Assembly (NCBI RefSeq): GCF_000003815.2
Contig: NC_049989.1
Location: 8,851,400 to 8,915,399, forward strand
From: Branchiostoma floridae
Taxonomy: Eukaryota; Chordata; Leptocardii; Amphioxiformes; Branchiostomatidae
Reading direction: 5' to 3'
Length of the DNA stretch: 64,000 nt
Under the pieces are notes generated by a model, which saw nothing but the letters and a program-made list of their open reading frames with translations, did no database searches and was not told the DNA's origin. A program made the position numbers and the translations under genes. Of the stretch, positions 48,601-60,900 are shown one piece after another. Numbering within the stretch: the stretch's first letter is position 1; every line of letters starts with the position of its first letter.

Positions 48601-51600
48601 GCTACACTACACTACACTTCAATAAAATTGCATTAGTTCATATTTTGTGTTCAAGAAAGACTTAAGTGGTCCAGCAGATTACCAAGATTATATCGAGGTA
48701 CAAACAAGTAATGTTGAGTTGAACAAGAACAAGATTCTTATTGTTTTGTTATTCCTCTGTACCCCCAGGCTGCTTTAAAGGAGTCAGAAGACAAGCTGTT
48801 TGATGCAAGGTCAGAGGTGGTGGAAATGAAGAGGTGAATAGATACAACACAGTTCTTTACCTTCTTGATGCCATGGCTCATCCATATAGCAATATTGTAT
48901 TGCTTACTCGTAGTAATTCCAGATGCCTTTATTTCCATGGAATCACATCAATGGCTTTTTGTTTTAGAACCTTGTTATTGCAGGATTACAAGGAGGCATG
49001 ACCCTGCTGCCGACGAAGAAATGGCAGAGTTCCCCCCTTCCCGTCAGGGTCATGCCTCCTCGTAATTTAGAGCTCGCAGACTCGTCGTCCGATCGATTTT
49101 CGCCTAATTTGAGGGGAGTATAATGACACTGATGATGATTCTATGTTTCTATCCCAGGGCAATAGGAAAGCTGGAGGTTCAGTTGAAGCAGGTTGAACAT
49201 GAGAACAACCTGATGAGGGAGAAGGGCCTTTCTCCAACAGTCACGTGAGTCTGCACCTGAACTGTATATATGTACACACACCAGATTTGCTCACACAGCA
49301 TTTGTTTGAAGTTAACAACAAAGAAATTTATGTTTAACTAAAGAACTGATTAATGCCTCTAATAAGAGATCTAGATACAGATTTGGATCTATTCTAAGAT
49401 GTATGTATTGGCATTTAGGCAGCCCTGCATTTATCAATGAGAGAACATCTGCCTAAGACATCATATGAGATCAGCAGATAGTGTGTTGTCTAGTACTGTA
49501 AAGAGATTAAAATTGATTCCTAACACAAGGGGATTATCTGAGACAATTTTGAGATCTTTAAGTCTTAAGGATGACTCTAAGATCAATTTCCCTTTGATTT
49601 GATGTCAAAGTTTTGTTATTATATAGTGTTATCTTCTCCCCCAGACTTGCAGAAATCCAGCAGAGCCTGAGTCAGTCGGGAGGGCGGTTCTCCTCCCCCA
49701 CCGCCCGCCGCAGGTGGTTGGCTCCGAGCACCCAGCACAACGTGTTCACAGGCGAGCCACTGGACCGCAGTCCCTCCTACATACACACTGCTCCACAGGA
49801 AACTGCACAGGAGGTATGTCATAGACTGCCTTCCAAGTTCATAATCTATCTAATAATTGATCAATCTGAAAGATCTAGTGACTGCATCAACTCCATCAGC
49901 AATTAAAACTGCCAGTCAACAGAGGTTGCGGTAGACCAAGAAAATCCTGGATGGAATGTGTTAGGAAGGACATCAAGGTGTGTGGTCTAATGGGTGAGCC
50001 CGCTGGACAGAGCCACATGGAAGCACAGTGTGAAGACTAGCCGACTGCTGCCTACCCCTGTGTCAGGGACCCCAGCAGCAGTGTAATCAAATAATGGACA
50101 CTACTACTGAAAACCCTATTATTGTCATCAGGACTCTTTCCAATTGCTGGCCTTCTAACAACTGTTCTAATTTTTAAAATTTTCAGTGTTTCAAGCTCAC
50201 TGTTTTTGATTACACTAAAAGGCAATTATTGTCTATCTTCCACTGCAAACTCTTGGTACTCACAATGCTATGCCAATTACTCAATTAATTACTGCAAATT
50301 TAAGATTAAAATTAGCATAAGTACAATAATGTCAGTGTTGTGTCTATTCAGGCAGAAGCAGAGCGCCCCCTATCCCCAATCATCCAAGCTGCAATAGAGC
50401 TGGACAGGAGGAAACATGACACTGCACAACAGAGATCTCCTAAACGGTATGGCAGCGATGAGACCTCTAGCGAAACACTGGACTCAGAGGATGGGAGAAG
50501 AACATATAGGTGGAGGGCACCTTTTCCTAATTTTATTGTTTAAAGTATTTTTTTGTTACCTTTGACAAGATGGTTATGTTTTCGGTCCTCTTTTTGTTTG
50601 TTGTGGTTTTTTTTGCTTTACAGTGTAACTAAAAAAACTAAAAACTATATTAAAGGATTGTAGGAAATTTGTATGTGGCTGTAGGTGTTAACAAAACAAA
50701 CTTCTTTGTTTGTTGGCCCCCAAGCTGCTTTTTGTGGTTCTGCAGGAGATTTTTTGTTTCTTGTATCTCATATTGGTATTAAGTCCCCTTGTGGCTTTTT
50801 TTGTTGGTACATTTATTTTTTGTATTGTACATGTACTTTTTATCATTTATGTGAGCCACTTGGGTACAAGTAGCGGACTGATCAACCACGGCTGGGTCGC
50901 CTGGGTGAGGGTGCATGGGGAAAGACCAGAAACTTCCAGCAACCCTGGGTTTATCACTGATGATGTGTTCAACACTGTCAGAGTGTGTTCAAGATTTATT
51001 GTTTCAAGTTTCAATGTCAAATTTTTCACACTCTTCACAAGCAACAACAGCACATCATTCACAGATAAACAAGAGTTCGTAGACCTCAGGCCTGCATGAA
51101 ATGTATTGGGTGTCTGTAGACCTATTGTTTATTTTTTTTCCTTTTCGTCCGTGGTTGCGTGGTTGAAAAAGTGAGATTTTTACCTTGTTGGTTTGACTGC
51201 ACCATGCCAAAGTCTGAAATTCCATTTTGGGAATGTGTAAGCTTGGGCATGGATGAACATTACTTATTTTGGATTTCTTAAGCAGGTAACCAACCACAGT
51301 ACCTTAAAGTTGTTGAGACGACTTTTCCTACCTTTTTTTGTCTCAGATGGCCCATGTAGTTATTCTGTCACATATGACTTGGCACTGGAAGGTTATTTGC
51401 ATAATTTGACCAATAATATTTTTACAATAGTTCCATAGACAATATGAATAGTGGTAGGCCCCATCCAGCAGCAACAGTTAGTCCCCAGGGTGGTATGATA
51501 TTTTATTCAATCCGTCCAACTAAAACCTAAATCTCTTGAAGAACCTAAGCCAAATTTAACAGCAGAATTTACTATTCAAAATGTCCTTTTCAATCCCATT

Positions 51601-54600
51601 CATAGATGGCAAGCTGCTGCTGCTTTAAAAAGTTCAGAAAGCTGTTGTAGTCAGAGTGAACACCCAGCAAACATCCCACAAAATCAATGAGCAGTTGCTT
51701 AGAGGGGGAAAACAATTTCATCATATTTTTGCAGTGACAAAATGCAACAAACGATACTAAATTTAAAACAGAACAAAGCCTCTACCACTTAACCCTGCCC
51801 GTACTATAGATTAAGCAGGCCCAAAAGTCAAGCGAATATGACTAGCCCCAAACTACAAATTACCTGCATACAATACGGAAATGGCAACCCCAAAGAAACA
51901 GCAAGAAGGAAAAATCATACACATACCTTTCTCTAACACTCAAGCTCTATACATTTCTTCTCCACTTTAGAAAGTTGTATCTTCTGCTGATTGCCACACA
52001 GGGTAAAGGAACTTGTACCAGAACTTTAAACTCAGTACTACACAGCTCTCAAAACACCACAAAGTCAGACTAAGTAGCAAACTCAAATTGTACCTAACAA
52101 ATACAGCAACAGATACTAGACTAGGTATGTCATCTGGCAGGTCAGACACTGTTGATACAAAGTAACCTGATACATTGAAGGTGTCAGAAGCCAGTGCAAA
52201 AACAGATGACGATTCTACACCTAAGCTTAAAGACCTATCAATCAACCCAAACCCAACCAAACCAAGCAGATATTGGGGGGATGCCCCAACCACACCAAAA
52301 CAGGGTCAACCTACAGTATCAAGTTCAAGCACTAGGAGGCCCAAAATCAAACCTGACCACCAGGACACCAGCAACAACCCACGAAACAAATAGCAACACG
52401 ATGGCACCTTGCGTTCCGGAGATACAGCGCACGCGCAGTGCCCGCACAAAAGGTAACCTGGAATGTCAAGTTCAAGCACCAAGGGCGCCAAAATCAAAAT
52501 TGAGAATTATTCAGCCACCGCCAACACATGTGCCAAATATCAATGCGCCCGCCCCAACCGTTCAGAAGATATAACTCCGGAAATACCCCTCCCGGACACA
52601 AAATTCGACCTGCCACGTCAAGTTCAAACGCGACAAGGCCCAAAGTCAATCCTAGGCAACAGGCAACAACTTCCCACCCATGCACCAAAAATCGTCGCAA
52701 TGACGCGTATCGTTCCGGACACACAGCGCCAAAAGTGCCCCCAAAACACCAAAAATGCCACCTGCAATGTCAAGTTCAAGCGCCAGGAGGCCCAAAATCA
52801 AACCTGAGTGTCAGACTACCACCCCCAACCCACGTACCAAAAATCGTCGTGCTCGCACCATCCGTTCTTGAGATACAGCGCCCTAAATCCCCAGCTTCCA
52901 AATTTTCCCACGCCCGTGAAAACCATACCTGCATACATGCAGGTAAAAATCTATTGTGTTGTAGTATAAACTAGTTACTAATGTTGTAGTGGGGGGTTAT
53001 TTGCTTTTTTTTTTAAATACTGACAAAAGTTGTCATTATTGGAAACATAGGGAACCGAGATACTCACCAAAGAGAGCTCGGCCAGGAACTCCTAAGAAAA
53101 ACCAACAAACACAGACCCCACCCAAAACTGGACAGGGCAGAGTCACCGACAGACTCTCTGGAAAGGTAAGGTATTATTATGCATGACTACTCACGCTGTG
53201 TTCACATGTGCATTCTGCTATTTGCCATATCTAGATCATGTTTGGTATACTATAATAGCCAGCGATCTTAGTTTGGACAGTGCTGGAAAAGAGTCCTTTC
53301 AGATGGGGACGTAATTATGTCTTAATCTCAAACTCAAAGCATGTATTCTTATAGGTTTTCCCAATCTTCATGTGTGTACATTTTGTCTAGAAAAGTGTTT
53401 TCAGTAGTGTTTAGGTTTGTTCATGATCAGGACCTTACCAGTAGTAGAATAATTTTATTCCATGTACATATACAGTGCACACAGAGTACACAGTCTTACA
53501 TACATGATTGTACACACCATTGATAATAGAAGAATCTACACTATTACATGTACCTGGAAATGAATTCATGATTACAATTTTTATTTCAGCAGAATAGAAG
53601 CCCAAAGAAAAGTCTGTCTCCCAAGTTCCATTCTTTGGACAAAGAGAATGACAGAGAAGCCAGATTTGATGTAGAAGTTCCCACCAGAGACAATGGAGCA
53701 TCACTACGGAGAAACCTCCACTTTACTCCTCCAGCCACACAACGTACCTTAAATCAATTTTGTTTTTAGTGTTGCTCTTAAATTTCATGACAGGATTACA
53801 TTAAGAGTCTGTTTTATATTTTAGCTGATTGAAAAAATAGAAGTGACACAGTGGAAGACAACTTAACGTTACTGTATGTTCATGGTATAACGCACCATTT
53901 TCTTGTTGACTGAAACTGAAATGAATTTGAATCAGTTTAGCTCAGTGAAGAGCTACTCTTTCACTGGGCGTGACAGAGAAAACAGATATGTAGAGTGCCG
54001 GGTATTTCCCCAAGCTATTTTTGACAAGGTACAATGAACAGTGGACCACAGCTTAACTTACCGTCTTAATGGCTGCAGCAATTTCCAGTAGCATGGATGT
54101 AGGGTGAGTGATAACAGCCAAGATTGGCACTCCCCACTTCTTGGTCCAGAGACCCTGGGTTGCTAACCACTGGACTATGCATGTTGTGCATGGTATACAA
54201 ACAAGATTTAGTACAGCGTGGTTTGAACAAATTCATAAGTATACATGTAATTACCTACTTCTGTATTCATTAAACATTCTGTCATGAGATTTTAAGTTGT
54301 GAAAAATTGACTACCACAGGCATGTCGGTGGACCCTCGCGTGGCATCAGCAGTAGAAGCGGTGAAATCCGGTACCGTCACGTCGCGCCCACAGTGGGAGA
54401 ACAAACGCACTACACTAGCAGCTGAGAAGAAGACACCCAAAGGTAAGAAAGTGTACATGATTGGAGAAGTGAATTGGTGCAGAGATTCATTTCATACTAT
54501 ACATTTGAGAAAATCTCATCAATAAATGATCTGTCAACCCCCTTCTTTTAAACACTAACAGTAATCTTTTAACAGTCCTTTTTGCCAGTGCGTAGCACCA

Positions 54601-56024
54601 GCTTTGAATCTATAGAAGTGGTTCATTCATTTGGTTTGGATGGGGGGTCTAACGATGCCCTTCTTAATGCCCTTTAAAATGCACTTCACGCAACTAAGTC
54701 AGCGTGGCCGAGCGGTCTAAGGTGCTGCATTTAGATCGCATTTCTTTTGCATGCGTGGGTTCGAACCTCTCTTACAGCAAAAGTTTTTTTCTATGTTCAA
54801 CAAATCCCATGTAATGTCTTTTGATAGAAAATAGACCAATTCAGGCCTTTGATGTTTAACCACCCTCTTTTCATGTGATTTTGTTTAACATCCAGGCTTT
54901 TTCCCAAAATACACACCGGCCAGCTTTTTTTAAAAGCTGTCTTGTTGTGAATTTGTTTGCCCGTTTTCAAACAGGACCATCTCCAGTGAGACCGCCCTAT
55001 GACACAGACGATGCCATGAGGGAGAGAATGGCGAAGGTTCGGGATGTGGAGATGAGATTTGATGAGCTCAACGAGGAAAAGAGACAGGTAATCAAACTGT
55101 AAAAATGGATGCAAACATCCCAGGTTATATCCTCAGTTTGCAACTTGCAAGGTAAAGTTGAAGATTGAAAAATATGTAAAACACAACACTTAAAATTGAG
55201 ACATGTCTGAAACGTTCTTATGCTACAACACTGAAGTATATGTACACAATTTGTTATGCCACCACAAAAGATTGTGAAATCAAAATATATGATAGAAACC
55301 TGTTTTCTTGATTTTCTTTCATATCTAAGAAAAGCTGTAAAGCAATACATGAACTTGATATTCAGTATTACTTTTAAGTTAATGGAATTGAGTGCTCCTC
55401 TGTGTCCTGTATAGTTGGAGTCCTCCCTAAGTCGTATCCCCAGCTCGGGACCAAGACTCACCAGGCAGATGAAGCTGGATCAGGTACCCAACGGCTTTAA
55501 TATCTCTGTTTAAAGGGTAAACTAGTCATTCAATTGAGATTAAGATTGACATTCATGCTTTTTTTAAGTTGCTAGTGGTGGTTCAATGTGGCTTAGCTAT
55601 GACACGCTTTCTGACCAAGAACACAGGGTTGCCATGCTCTTCTTCTAAGGGTTCTTTTTCGTGCAGTGTAACCGGGTTAGTTTTGGTACAGTTGTGTGAG
55701 TTGAAAAATTATCTTTGAGCATCCAGCTAAAAAAAATCACTCAACCTGCAATATGCATGAATGTGTTACACGTTATATTGCAAGACTGTTCATTGTATTA
55801 CTCAACAATACTAGTAGTACGGGAGGGTAACTTCGGACAACTCATTATGCTTTAACAACAATTTTTGAAGTTATTTGTACGATTTGTAACTTCATGTATT
55901 TGGTAAAGATGCAAATGTTATGTTTCATCAACAGGAAGCCCTCGAGGACAGGTTGGACAAAGTTGTGAAGGAGCTTGGTTCAGTGCGCATGACCCTGAGG
56001 AGGTACAATGTTCTACGTTCTTGA
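39614..56024 (+). CDS. MPHOSPH9: MPHOSPH9 (M-phase phosphoprotein 9), about 1276 residues in 20 exons
   Basis: MPHOSPH9 sits at the distal end of centrioles and helps CP110-CEP97 restrain cilium formation. Exons: 39614-41297, 41561-41696, 42060-42074, 43588-43785, 44220-44390, 45484-45654, 46086-46134, 46904-47065, 47562-47615, 48469-48516, 48769-48833, 49158-49244, 49645-49813, 50352-50509, 53051-53165, 53590-53743, 54320-54442, 54975-55087, 55415-55483 and 55935-56024. Every phase matches (3831 coding nt). The first exon codes 561 mostly acidic, disordered residues with an amphipathic Gln/Glu-rich helix. LREKHARHMADLRAYYEEEI begins the long coiled coil (exons 4-12). A Ser/Pro-rich basic region with SPK/SPKK motifs follows, fitting mitotic kinase targets. 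The C-terminus EALEDRLDKVVKELGSVRMT is the most conserved family segment. Human MPHOSPH9 is about 1180 residues. An optional in-frame exon may lie at 48656-48697. Confidence 0.88.
42060..42074 (+). other. MPHOSPH9: Putative 15-nt microexon of MPHOSPH9
   Basis: A pyrimidine-rich acceptor (ACTTTCCCACTGCTTGCCAG) and a strong donor (GTAAGTATTT) bracket just 15 bases, TGAAGCAGACAATGA. In phase these add five residues (EADN and part of the next codon) and keep the frame between the exons at 41696 and 43588, which are also compatible with direct joining. Confidence 0.55.
42712..42780. repeat. Perfect 31-bp inverted repeat, 7-nt loop
   Basis: CATCACTGAAAACATAACAC plus AGGCTTGGTAT (42712-42742) is followed by TATAGTT and then the exact reverse complement (42750-42780). 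The 69-nt hairpin lies in a MPHOSPH9 intron. It could be a recent inverted duplication, a MITE core or a small-RNA precursor. Confidence 0.9.
43120..43236. mobile_element. Truncated copy of the CAGTCAAA pogo-like family
   Basis: CAGTCAAACTTCAAG at 43120, preceded by TA, matches the end of the element at 2800-3707. It is followed by diverged subterminal sequence (GCCATTGTGGACAC, GGTGGTCC). The other end is missing. It lies in a MPHOSPH9 intron. Confidence 0.55.
44728..45231 (+). mobile_element. Full-length tRNA-derived SINE
   Basis: The tRNA-like head has an A box (TAGCACAGTGGTAGTG) and a B box (GGTTCGAATCC), with a recognisable anticodon arm (TCGGCCCGTGACCGA). The body includes CTTGTGCCCTTGGGAAAGGC and CATGCACGTTAAAGAACCC, typical of widely shared metazoan SINE domains. 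The 3' end repeats ATCAATCA and finishes in an A-tail. AAACACG flanks both sides (44721-44727 and 45226-45232) as a target duplication. It lies in a MPHOSPH9 intron, same strand as the gene. Confidence 0.88.
45320..45470 (+). mobile_element. Truncated SINE, second copy
   Basis: A diverged tRNA head (GTGGCACAATCGGCAGGG) leads into CACCGATCTTGTGCCCTTGG and ACACGACTTTCCTCACTCCA, matching the first 150 bases of the copy at 44728. The copy ends a few bases before the acceptor (TTTTGTCACAG) of the MPHOSPH9 exon at 45484. Confidence 0.75.
46595..46745. repeat. Imperfect (TG)n/(CATG)n tract
   Basis: Alternating TG with CATG steps (GTGTGTGTGTGTG, GCATGTGCATG). MPHOSPH9 intron. Confidence 0.8.
48656..48697 (+). 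other. MPHOSPH9: Possible 42-nt cassette exon of MPHOSPH9
   Basis: TTTTGTGTTCAAG | 42 bases | GTACAA codes KDLSGPADYQDYIE with no stop. It is phase 0 on both sides, like its neighbours (48516 and 48769), so it could be skipped or included without changing frame. The residues look less coiled-coil-like than the surrounding exons. Confidence 0.35.
48985..49066. repeat. 82-bp palindromic element
   Basis: ATTACAAGGAGGCATGACCC at the left and GGGTCATGCCTCCTCGTAAT at the right form 22-bp arms with one mismatch around a 38-base loop. It lies in the 324-bp MPHOSPH9 intron at 48834-49157. Probably a MITE. Confidence 0.8.
50510..53050. other. MPHOSPH9 intron with AC-rich block
   Basis: The left half is T-rich. 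From about 51500 to 52960 the plus strand becomes strongly A/C-rich and contains the tandem array at 52200-52900. Several frames of 60-150 codons are open there because of this composition. None has splice sites in phase with the flanking exons (phase 2 at 50509, 53051) that improve the model, so I leave them out. Confidence 0.5.
52200..52900. repeat. Tandem repeat, about four units of 150 bp
   Basis: The anchor TCAAGTTCAAGC (or a one-base variant) recurs at about 52320, 52469, 52618 and 52771. Each is followed by GGCCCAAAATCAAA-like sequence and, farther on, by CCGTTC..GAGATACAGCGC. Units differ by 10-20%. Open frames on both strands follow from the A/C bias. Confidence 0.8.
54702..54780 (+). 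pseudogene. tRNA-Leu(UAG)-like pseudogene
   Basis: GTCAGCGTGGCCGAGCGGTC and TAAGGTGCTGC match the 5' half of eukaryotic tRNA-Leu. The anticodon loop TTTAGAT gives UAG, and a variable arm and GGGTTCGAAC T-loop follow. The T stem has a mismatch and the 3' end (TTACAGCA) does not pair with the 5' acceptor strand, so it is unlikely to be functional. It lies in a MPHOSPH9 intron on the same strand. Confidence 0.65.
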
Positions 56025-57930
56025 TTCACAGCACATTCCGTGGACCAAACTTTAAGGTGCTTTGCATTTTCCAGGTAAAGACTTACCCTTATGCAAAATG
56101 AACAGTTCTTAAAGGAATTTTGCTGAACATACTGTGACAGATAACAGTCTTTATATGCCTTGGTGACATTGAAATCTTTCGATCCTAGGGATGGAGGAAC
56201 CAGAAATTAATCTACTGTAAATGCCTTTAAGTTTGGGGTGGTTTAATTTTGTGGCAAGGAGAATATGCAATGGTCATGGTGGATTTTAGGTTTACGATGG
56301 TGCTACACTGCAGCCACTGCAAAAAACCCTAACAGAAAACCACAGCAAAAATCTGTGGATTTGCAGAGACTGAATCTCATAGATTGAGGGAAAGGAGACA
56401 TTTGCTGTGTTTTAAGTTTGCACATCTAAGTGGGAAAACTAAAACCATGAAAATATCAGTTGTCAGCTTTGGACCCCACTGGGGTCATGATAGTATGTAT
56501 CTGTAACTTGTTATTGGTAGTGGCTAATCCTTTTGATTAGGAGTTCTTGAAGTAGATGATAATATGTGATAATAAACTGAAATAGATAATTGATAAGTGA
56601 GACCAGTTTTGAACAAAATAGAAGTGCCTTTGGTGTTATAGGGTATTCCATAACAGTACACACTCTCTGTTCCTTTTTTTATAGTTGTATGTTATTACCA
56701 TATGGGCTTACTTGTATGATGGTTATCAGTATTTGTTAGTTTCAGAATTCATGCTCAAATATTATATGCTTAAGTATTATATATGCAAATCTGATTGAAT
56801 ATTTCAGAAGGGTATTATTCAAAATTATGTTCTTATTTCGTTATCGCTGTATAATATTGATATGACACAGTAACAATGTAGCACTGTAGTATTTCAGAAA
56901 AAATGATATTGAACATAGCATATTAAATTTCATCCTTTAAGTTTATTAATTTTGATATACATAATATAACATTATTCATAAGCATGTTTAAATGGCTATT
57001 TGGTTTTTAGCAGTGGAGCTTTACATGAATAAAATACAAGTTTCCTTAATCCAACAATTTCTTCCATATAAGCTTTGGTATAAACTTTATTAGTAGATAC
57101 AAACTTTAAGATTCTCTATTTAGATATTCAATATATTTCATCTCAACATATCAATAAATAAGTAGATACAAACTTTTAGATCCTCTATATAGATATTTGA
57201 TATATTTTATCTCAGCACAAATTGACTTTTCATAGTTATTACATATTCATGTTAGAGAAATAGTCATTTGGTCCTTGTCAACTTTCAAATTTGCTTTCAT
57301 AAATATTGATAGTATTTGCCATATTAGTTTGCTGAAATGTAGCATTTCATACTCATAATGTATACACATTGTGTACGAATATGTACCATCTCAGAGGCCC
57401 TAGAACTTAGCAACTCTATCGTTGTGGCTGAAACTTGAGCAAATTGTTCTCCAAATAGGCTTCACTATGATCTCAGAACACGTCACATTTTAGATAAGAC
57501 AATGCTACAGATCGGCCACAAAGTTAAGTAAAATAAGATACACAGTAATACAGTGCTCATATCTTGCAGGTTTCCATATATGGACATGAAGATAGGCAAC
57601 TGCAAAATACGCCACAATACATTAAACTCTGACGTTACTCAACTGCTATTACTAACACATATCCAGCTCTTACATTCACACTCTGACATACACAGTTCCA
57701 AATGGTATATACAAAAACTGCCTCTGCACAGCAGAACATTACAAAAATACATAATATGTATATTTAACAGATACCATTGGTTGTGGGGTATTCTGACACA
57801 GTGGTCACACTACAATGGTAACCAGGCTTTTGACACGACCTTTACCTTTGACCTCCACTTAAGTAACCTGATTATTCAACAGTCAGAACAGTCCCAGTCA
57901 GTGTCTGTGTCTGAGTTGGTGAGGGAAAAG
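56025..57930. other. Convergent intergenic region MPHOSPH9 / SH3-SH2 gene
   Basis: An AATAAA at 56571 could end the MPHOSPH9 transcript. A CTACTGTAAATGC start near 56213 may be a relic of the MITE seen at 26807. A 70-bp tandem duplication is listed separately. Otherwise AT-rich with no gene visible. Confidence 0.5.
57092..57220. repeat. Tandem duplication, two units of about 70 bp
   Basis: AGTAGATACAAACTTTAAGA and AGTAGATACAAACTTTTAGA start the two copies at 57092 and 57163. Both continue with CTCTAT.TAGATATT. Confidence 0.75.
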
Positions 57931-60900
57931 TCAGAAATCTCTGCAGGGAATGATGAGCGGCTGTCCCAACGATATTGGGTCCTTGTCCTCGGAGAAGAAG
58001 AGGGTGTTGTGCTGGTAGTAGCAGACGATGCTGACCATCTCTTTGAAGTAGTGCTTGCCGATGAAGAAGCGTCCGTCGGCGGTGGTCTCTATGGTGAAAT
58101 GATGGATTTTGTCACAGAAAAGCACGGAAAGGACAAAGTCTCCGACCTGTGCCGAGTGAAGGAAGGGAGAGTCTTTGTTTAGGGGGTTATTCCGACCCCA
58201 GCACTCCTTCTTTCCCCTCCCATCTGATATTGATGACTCATTTGAAACGTTTAGCATTTATTCTATTTACAAGTAACAAATCTGATCAGAACCCTTTCAC
58301 TACTTGTAACCTCAATTTCTATTCTGCAAACAACGAAAATCATATAAATAGACGGACTCTCTTCAGAGCAGTACAAGGTACACTTAGACACATTGCTTTA
58401 TCTATGTGCAATAATATTAAAGATGTAAGCATACAATTACTTTTGCTTCATAATATATTTTAGCTATGTAAAATACCCTGAGATTAACACTCAATGCAAA
58501 TATGTTTTAATCGTTTGTCAAAAATGACCTAAACTTAAAATAAAAAGATAGCCAAAATATAGCTTGTACTAAACTGAGAGTTGAGCTCACCCTATGTGTA
58601 CTCTGCCTCACCAAGAAGTCCCTGGACCTGGCGTAACGGAGCAGTCTGCTCTCCGCCTCATGCCGGCTCAGCCGACCATGGTACCAAGGTTCCGTCTCTG
58701 CAAACATGCATAATTAATTTAATCAGTGGTTGTTTGAATTATTTCATAGTTGACTTAGGGTCTGTGAACGTGCCAAAGGACATCAAGCGTTCCTTCCTCC
58801 ATTCAAAAATAAGTTTAATTAATTGGCTTTTACTTTGAGCCATAAGAAAAAAGATCGTGGTGTTTTGTGGAGTAGCACGGCTAGGAATCAGAGTAGGCCC
58901 CAGGGACAGACATGTCGTTTTTGTCAACAACATTTACCTTTCTCATCGAAAATACGGAAGTTAACAATGTTACAAATAGGGCAGATTTTTTGGTCAAAAC
59001 ATCACATGCATGGGTATCCTAGGAAAGACAAACCAACAAGCCAGTCAACGTTTGTCATATACATTAGACAACAGCTATGTCCAAATCGACAAACGAAGCC
59101 ACAGGCAATAAAAGTACAAACAAACAAGCTATCTGGATATCTGTAACATTTGATCCACTGTATACCCTAGCTGCATAAAAGGACGCCGCAGAAGCGGTGG
59201 GTTTCCTGACAAAGACTGGTGCTGTACTATCAGTCAATCATTAGGTAAGTCAAACATTTTCTTGAGTAACATTGAAAACCCCTGCTCCTGCAATATAAGT
59301 AATCAACAAGATGCGTGACTTACCGAAGCCGAAGTATCGGGGTCCCCTGAAGGCTGAGTGAGAGATGGGAGAAACCCTGTGCCCTGGCACACGCGGCTGA
59401 GAATGCTGAAGAATACAGTAATAAATATAAACAATGTTGATGAAATGCTTTGTGGATTTATGAAAAGGAAATGATGATTTCCTTGAATACTTAAAATTGA
59501 ATAACACGTAATGTCTGCTGTAACAGTCTTATACAAAGCGTCACACTGATTTGAATCCATCGACAGCCATATTTGAGTACAGCATCAGTATGTTGCTGTG
59601 TGTAACAGACGTGCAATGCACGGGACCTCCATTGTCATATGTATGTGTGGCGGAGAGTTAAAAAAACAACTATTTCAGCACTAAGGACAGGCCAAAGTAA
59701 AAACTTTGTCAATGATAATAAAACAAAAAGACAGGAAGCTAGTACACCGGCGTACCTTTACAACCTCCCAGTAGTCCCCCGGGACCCATCCCTCCACCAT
59801 GCCGATGCGCACGTACCACCACCCCCGGGAGTTGACGTCCAGCAGCTGACCGTGGTCACCCTTACGGCAGGAGATGCACCCGTCCAGCGTGGCCGTGTAG
59901 TCACACACCGCCACCACTGTAGCGAAGTTCCCGTCATAGGGGCTCTGTGAAATACAAAAGTCACATCATACAGTGTCACGCCTATCTTTATTTCACTAAG
60001 CCTTGGGTCCCCATCCTCCTACGCACGGTCCCCAATCGGCTAATTGCCTATGTGGGGACCCTGCCACCCCCGGTTACTGACCGCCCTGCTTATAAATATC
60101 AATGAGCTTACCCTTATATGGGAGGCAGGCAATTTAGCACCCAATCAGGACTTTATGATACCCCTTTTGAAAACTGAAAGGCTATTCTCTGATTGGCTGA
60201 CAGCTAGTTTGTGGCGACGCTCACAGTAACAACCGGGAGTGGCCCTTCAGATAGCAGGGTCCCCACATAGGCGATTAGCCGGTTGGGGACCCTGAGTAGG
60301 AGGATGTGGGCCCCGCACAAGGAGGATAGCCCTGTGGATCAAATTTTCTAAACGGTACCAGCCAATGCATGGTATAAAAAGGGGTTGAAAATTAGTTTGA
60401 ATTTTAATACAACACCTCACTCACTCACTCAGTCCCGTAGTTCTGATGGCCGAAGGGCAGTAATTACACCTAGAATTACATAATTCACTGCTCAGCAATC
60501 CCTTTTATTATATCCTAGCAAAATGGAAATTACAAGAACGCATGTCTGATAATGGTAGTAATGACTACTACATCATCACAAAAGCAAAATCATTATACAA
60601 CTTTTGATGATTTAAAAATGAAGGGAAACTTATAGATCAGTTTTAGATTAGTTAGATTCGGTTTTCGGGAAAGGAATTTCTGAAAGGATTAATCTTTTGA
60701 TACATACCCAAAGAAGAATGTATGGGTCTTTGATGTCTATGTAAACAATGATTTAGGTTTCTGTGTCATGTGTATGATGAATCCGACGTTCTGCTATCAG
60801 AATAACACTTAACATCACGTTCCCCACTTTCCTCATGTGAAAGTATTTACTCAGCTTACGTCGATGTAGGTTAGACATCCAGGTAATAAGATACGCCAAA

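Noticed and set aside
52175-52974. Overlapping Thr/Pro/Asn-rich frames
   Set aside because: Open in several frames because of A/C-rich tandem repeats; adding them would break the phase link from 50509 to 53051.
57553-58182. 209-codon plus-strand frame
   Set aside because: Its second half is the antisense of the SH2 exon, whose minus-strand product has clear domain residues.
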